From Acetobacteraceae bacterium (lineage in GTDB: Bacteria; Pseudomonadota; Alphaproteobacteria; Acetobacterales; Acetobacteraceae): a stretch of 5,119 nt of DNA. The DNA is taken from contig CANHTE010000144.1 of assembly GCA_947462945.1 (NCBI GenBank), positions 1 through 5,119 of the forward strand, written 5' to 3'. A program made the position numbers and the translations under genes. The notes under the pieces were generated by a model, which saw only the letters and a program-made list of their open reading frames with translations, searched no databases and was not told where the DNA came from. Positions 4,295 to 5,119 of the stretch are shown one piece after another; the stretch's first letter is position 1, and each line of letters begins with the position of its first letter.

Positions 4295-5119
4295 TCATAT
4301 TCCTGGTGGGGTGCCGGATGCCACCTCAGCCAGCAAGCGCAGGCCAGCGGGCAGGCAGACGCGCCACAGATCATAATCCCGCACCACATCCGCCCGGGCG
4401 GCGAGGCCCATCGCCTGCCCGGCCGCCGGATTCTCCAGCGCATGGATCACGGCCGCGGCCAGCGCCTCGGGCGCATGGAAATCCACCACCCAGCCATTGC
4501 GGCCGTGGCTGATGACCTCGGCCACCGGCGGCGTGGCCGAGGCGATGATCGGGCAGGCGCACGCCATCGCCTCCAACACGGACCAGGAGAGGATGAAGGG
4601 ATAGGTCAGATAGACATGGGCGCTGCTGATGCTGAACAGCGCGATCAGCGCCTCATGCGCAATGCGGCCCATGACATGCAGCCGCGCCAGGTCGAGCTGC
4701 CCGCCCAACTCGGCCATCATGGCCTCACGCCAGCTTCCCCCGCCGGGCGGCCCGGTGCCGTAATGCGGCGCATCCTCACCCACGATGACAATCTGCGCCC
4801 GGGGGCGATGGCGCATGATGCCGGGCAGGGCGCGCATGAAATTGGGAAAGCCGCGATAAGGCTCCAGGCCGCGCGCAACATAGGTGACCACTTCATCCGC
4901 CGCGCCCAGCACGCGGCCATCCTCCAGGGTGAAGCGGGCCTCGGCGCGGCGGTGGATGGCTTCGGTATCCACGCCCTCATGCACTACGCTCATCCGCGCC
5001 TGCGCCCAGGGGGGGAAGCGCGAGCGCTGCCAATGGGTGGCGGTGTGGCACCAATCGGCAGCTTCCAGCGCCAGCAGGTTATTGGCGTTGCGGACCCGCA
5101 GCCGCGCCGCCTCATCGAG
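4295..5119 (-). CDS. Family 4 glycosyltransferase, C-terminal part (N-terminus outside window)
   Basis: The minus-strand frame is open from the right edge to TGA 4295-4297, giving 274 residues of a protein probably near 400. The ATG at 4993 is internal: the 42 codons before it continue the family pattern, with LLALEAADWCHTATHWQRS (15-33), FPPW (35-38) and SVVHEGVDT (44-52), as at the end of the GT4 acceptor domain. The C-terminal Rossmann domain has YVARGLEPYRGF (80-91), IVIVGED (110-116), HVYLTYPFILSWSVLEAMA (168-186) and NGWVVDF (208-214). E183 in LEAMA is the second Glu of the GT4 E-x7-E motif; the first position is Phe, as I recall for the YPF-LSW-LEAMA subgroup. These enzymes transfer sugar from a nucleotide sugar with retention, in surface polysaccharide, glycan or glycolipid assembly. 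The acceptor is unknown. The gene converges on the oxidoreductase gene. Confidence 0.9.
   Translation of the reverse strand, partial: LDEAARLRVRNANNLLALEAADWCHTATHWQRSRFPPWAQARMSVVHEGVDTEAIHRRAEARFTLEDGRVLGAADEVVTYVARGLEPYRGFPNFMRALPGIMRHRPRAQIVIVGEDAPHYGTGPPGGGSWREAMMAELGGQLDLARLHVMGRIAHEALIALFSISSAHVYLTYPFILSWSVLEAMACACPIIASATPPVAEVISHGRNGWVVDFHAPEALAAAVIHALENPAAGQAMGLAARADVVRDYDLWRVCLPAGLRLLAEVASGTPPGI

Overview
This window looks like the chromosome of a high-GC alphaproteobacterium. The S1 protein tail, the CtrA-type regulator and the strong preference for G or C at third codon positions suggest Rhodospirillales, most likely an Acetobacteraceae member close to Roseomonas. That placement is inferred from remembered protein flavour, not from a search. 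I see no mobile element, CRISPR array, tRNA or rRNA.

Layout, left to right. (1) Positions 1-888 hold the 3' part of rpsA (ribosomal protein S1), closed by tandem hairpins at 902-962, the second with a T tract. (2) Positions 963-1231 are a 270-base AT-rich regulatory region. It holds a plausible sigma70-type promoter, a GANTC (CcrM methylation) site, a short palindrome and three TTAA boxes in 9-bp phase next to a second possible -10 box. (3) Positions 1232-1960 encode a CtrA-type response regulator with a near-canonical DNA-binding half, a more divergent receiver half and an unusual Leu-Ala-Ala-Val C-terminus. (4) Positions 1961-2261 carry no convincing gene but are highly structured, with a nearly continuous 58-nt hairpin (1980-2037) and a second compound hairpin capped by a GUGA tetraloop. 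(5) Positions 2262-4225 form a two-gene operon joined by an ATGA overlap: a DUF2272-type lipoprotein and an Old Yellow Enzyme-type flavin oxidoreductase of the YqjM/NamA class. (6) A GC-rich hairpin at 4243-4289 separates this operon from a convergent gene. (7) Positions 4295-5119 on the minus strand hold the C-terminal part of a family 4 glycosyltransferase that runs off the right edge.

The genes do not form one pathway. S1 is translation housekeeping. The CtrA-type protein is a transcription factor, and its upstream region resembles methylation-sensitive, self-controlled ctrA promoters known from other alphaproteobacteria. The lipoprotein resembles cell-wall hydrolase folds but has Ser where those have the catalytic Cys, and is translationally coupled to a soluble ene-reductase. 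The points most worth a second look are the ctrA control region and degron-like tail, the structured RNA-like region after ctrA, and the Cys-to-Ser cell-envelope protein coupled to the oxidoreductase.
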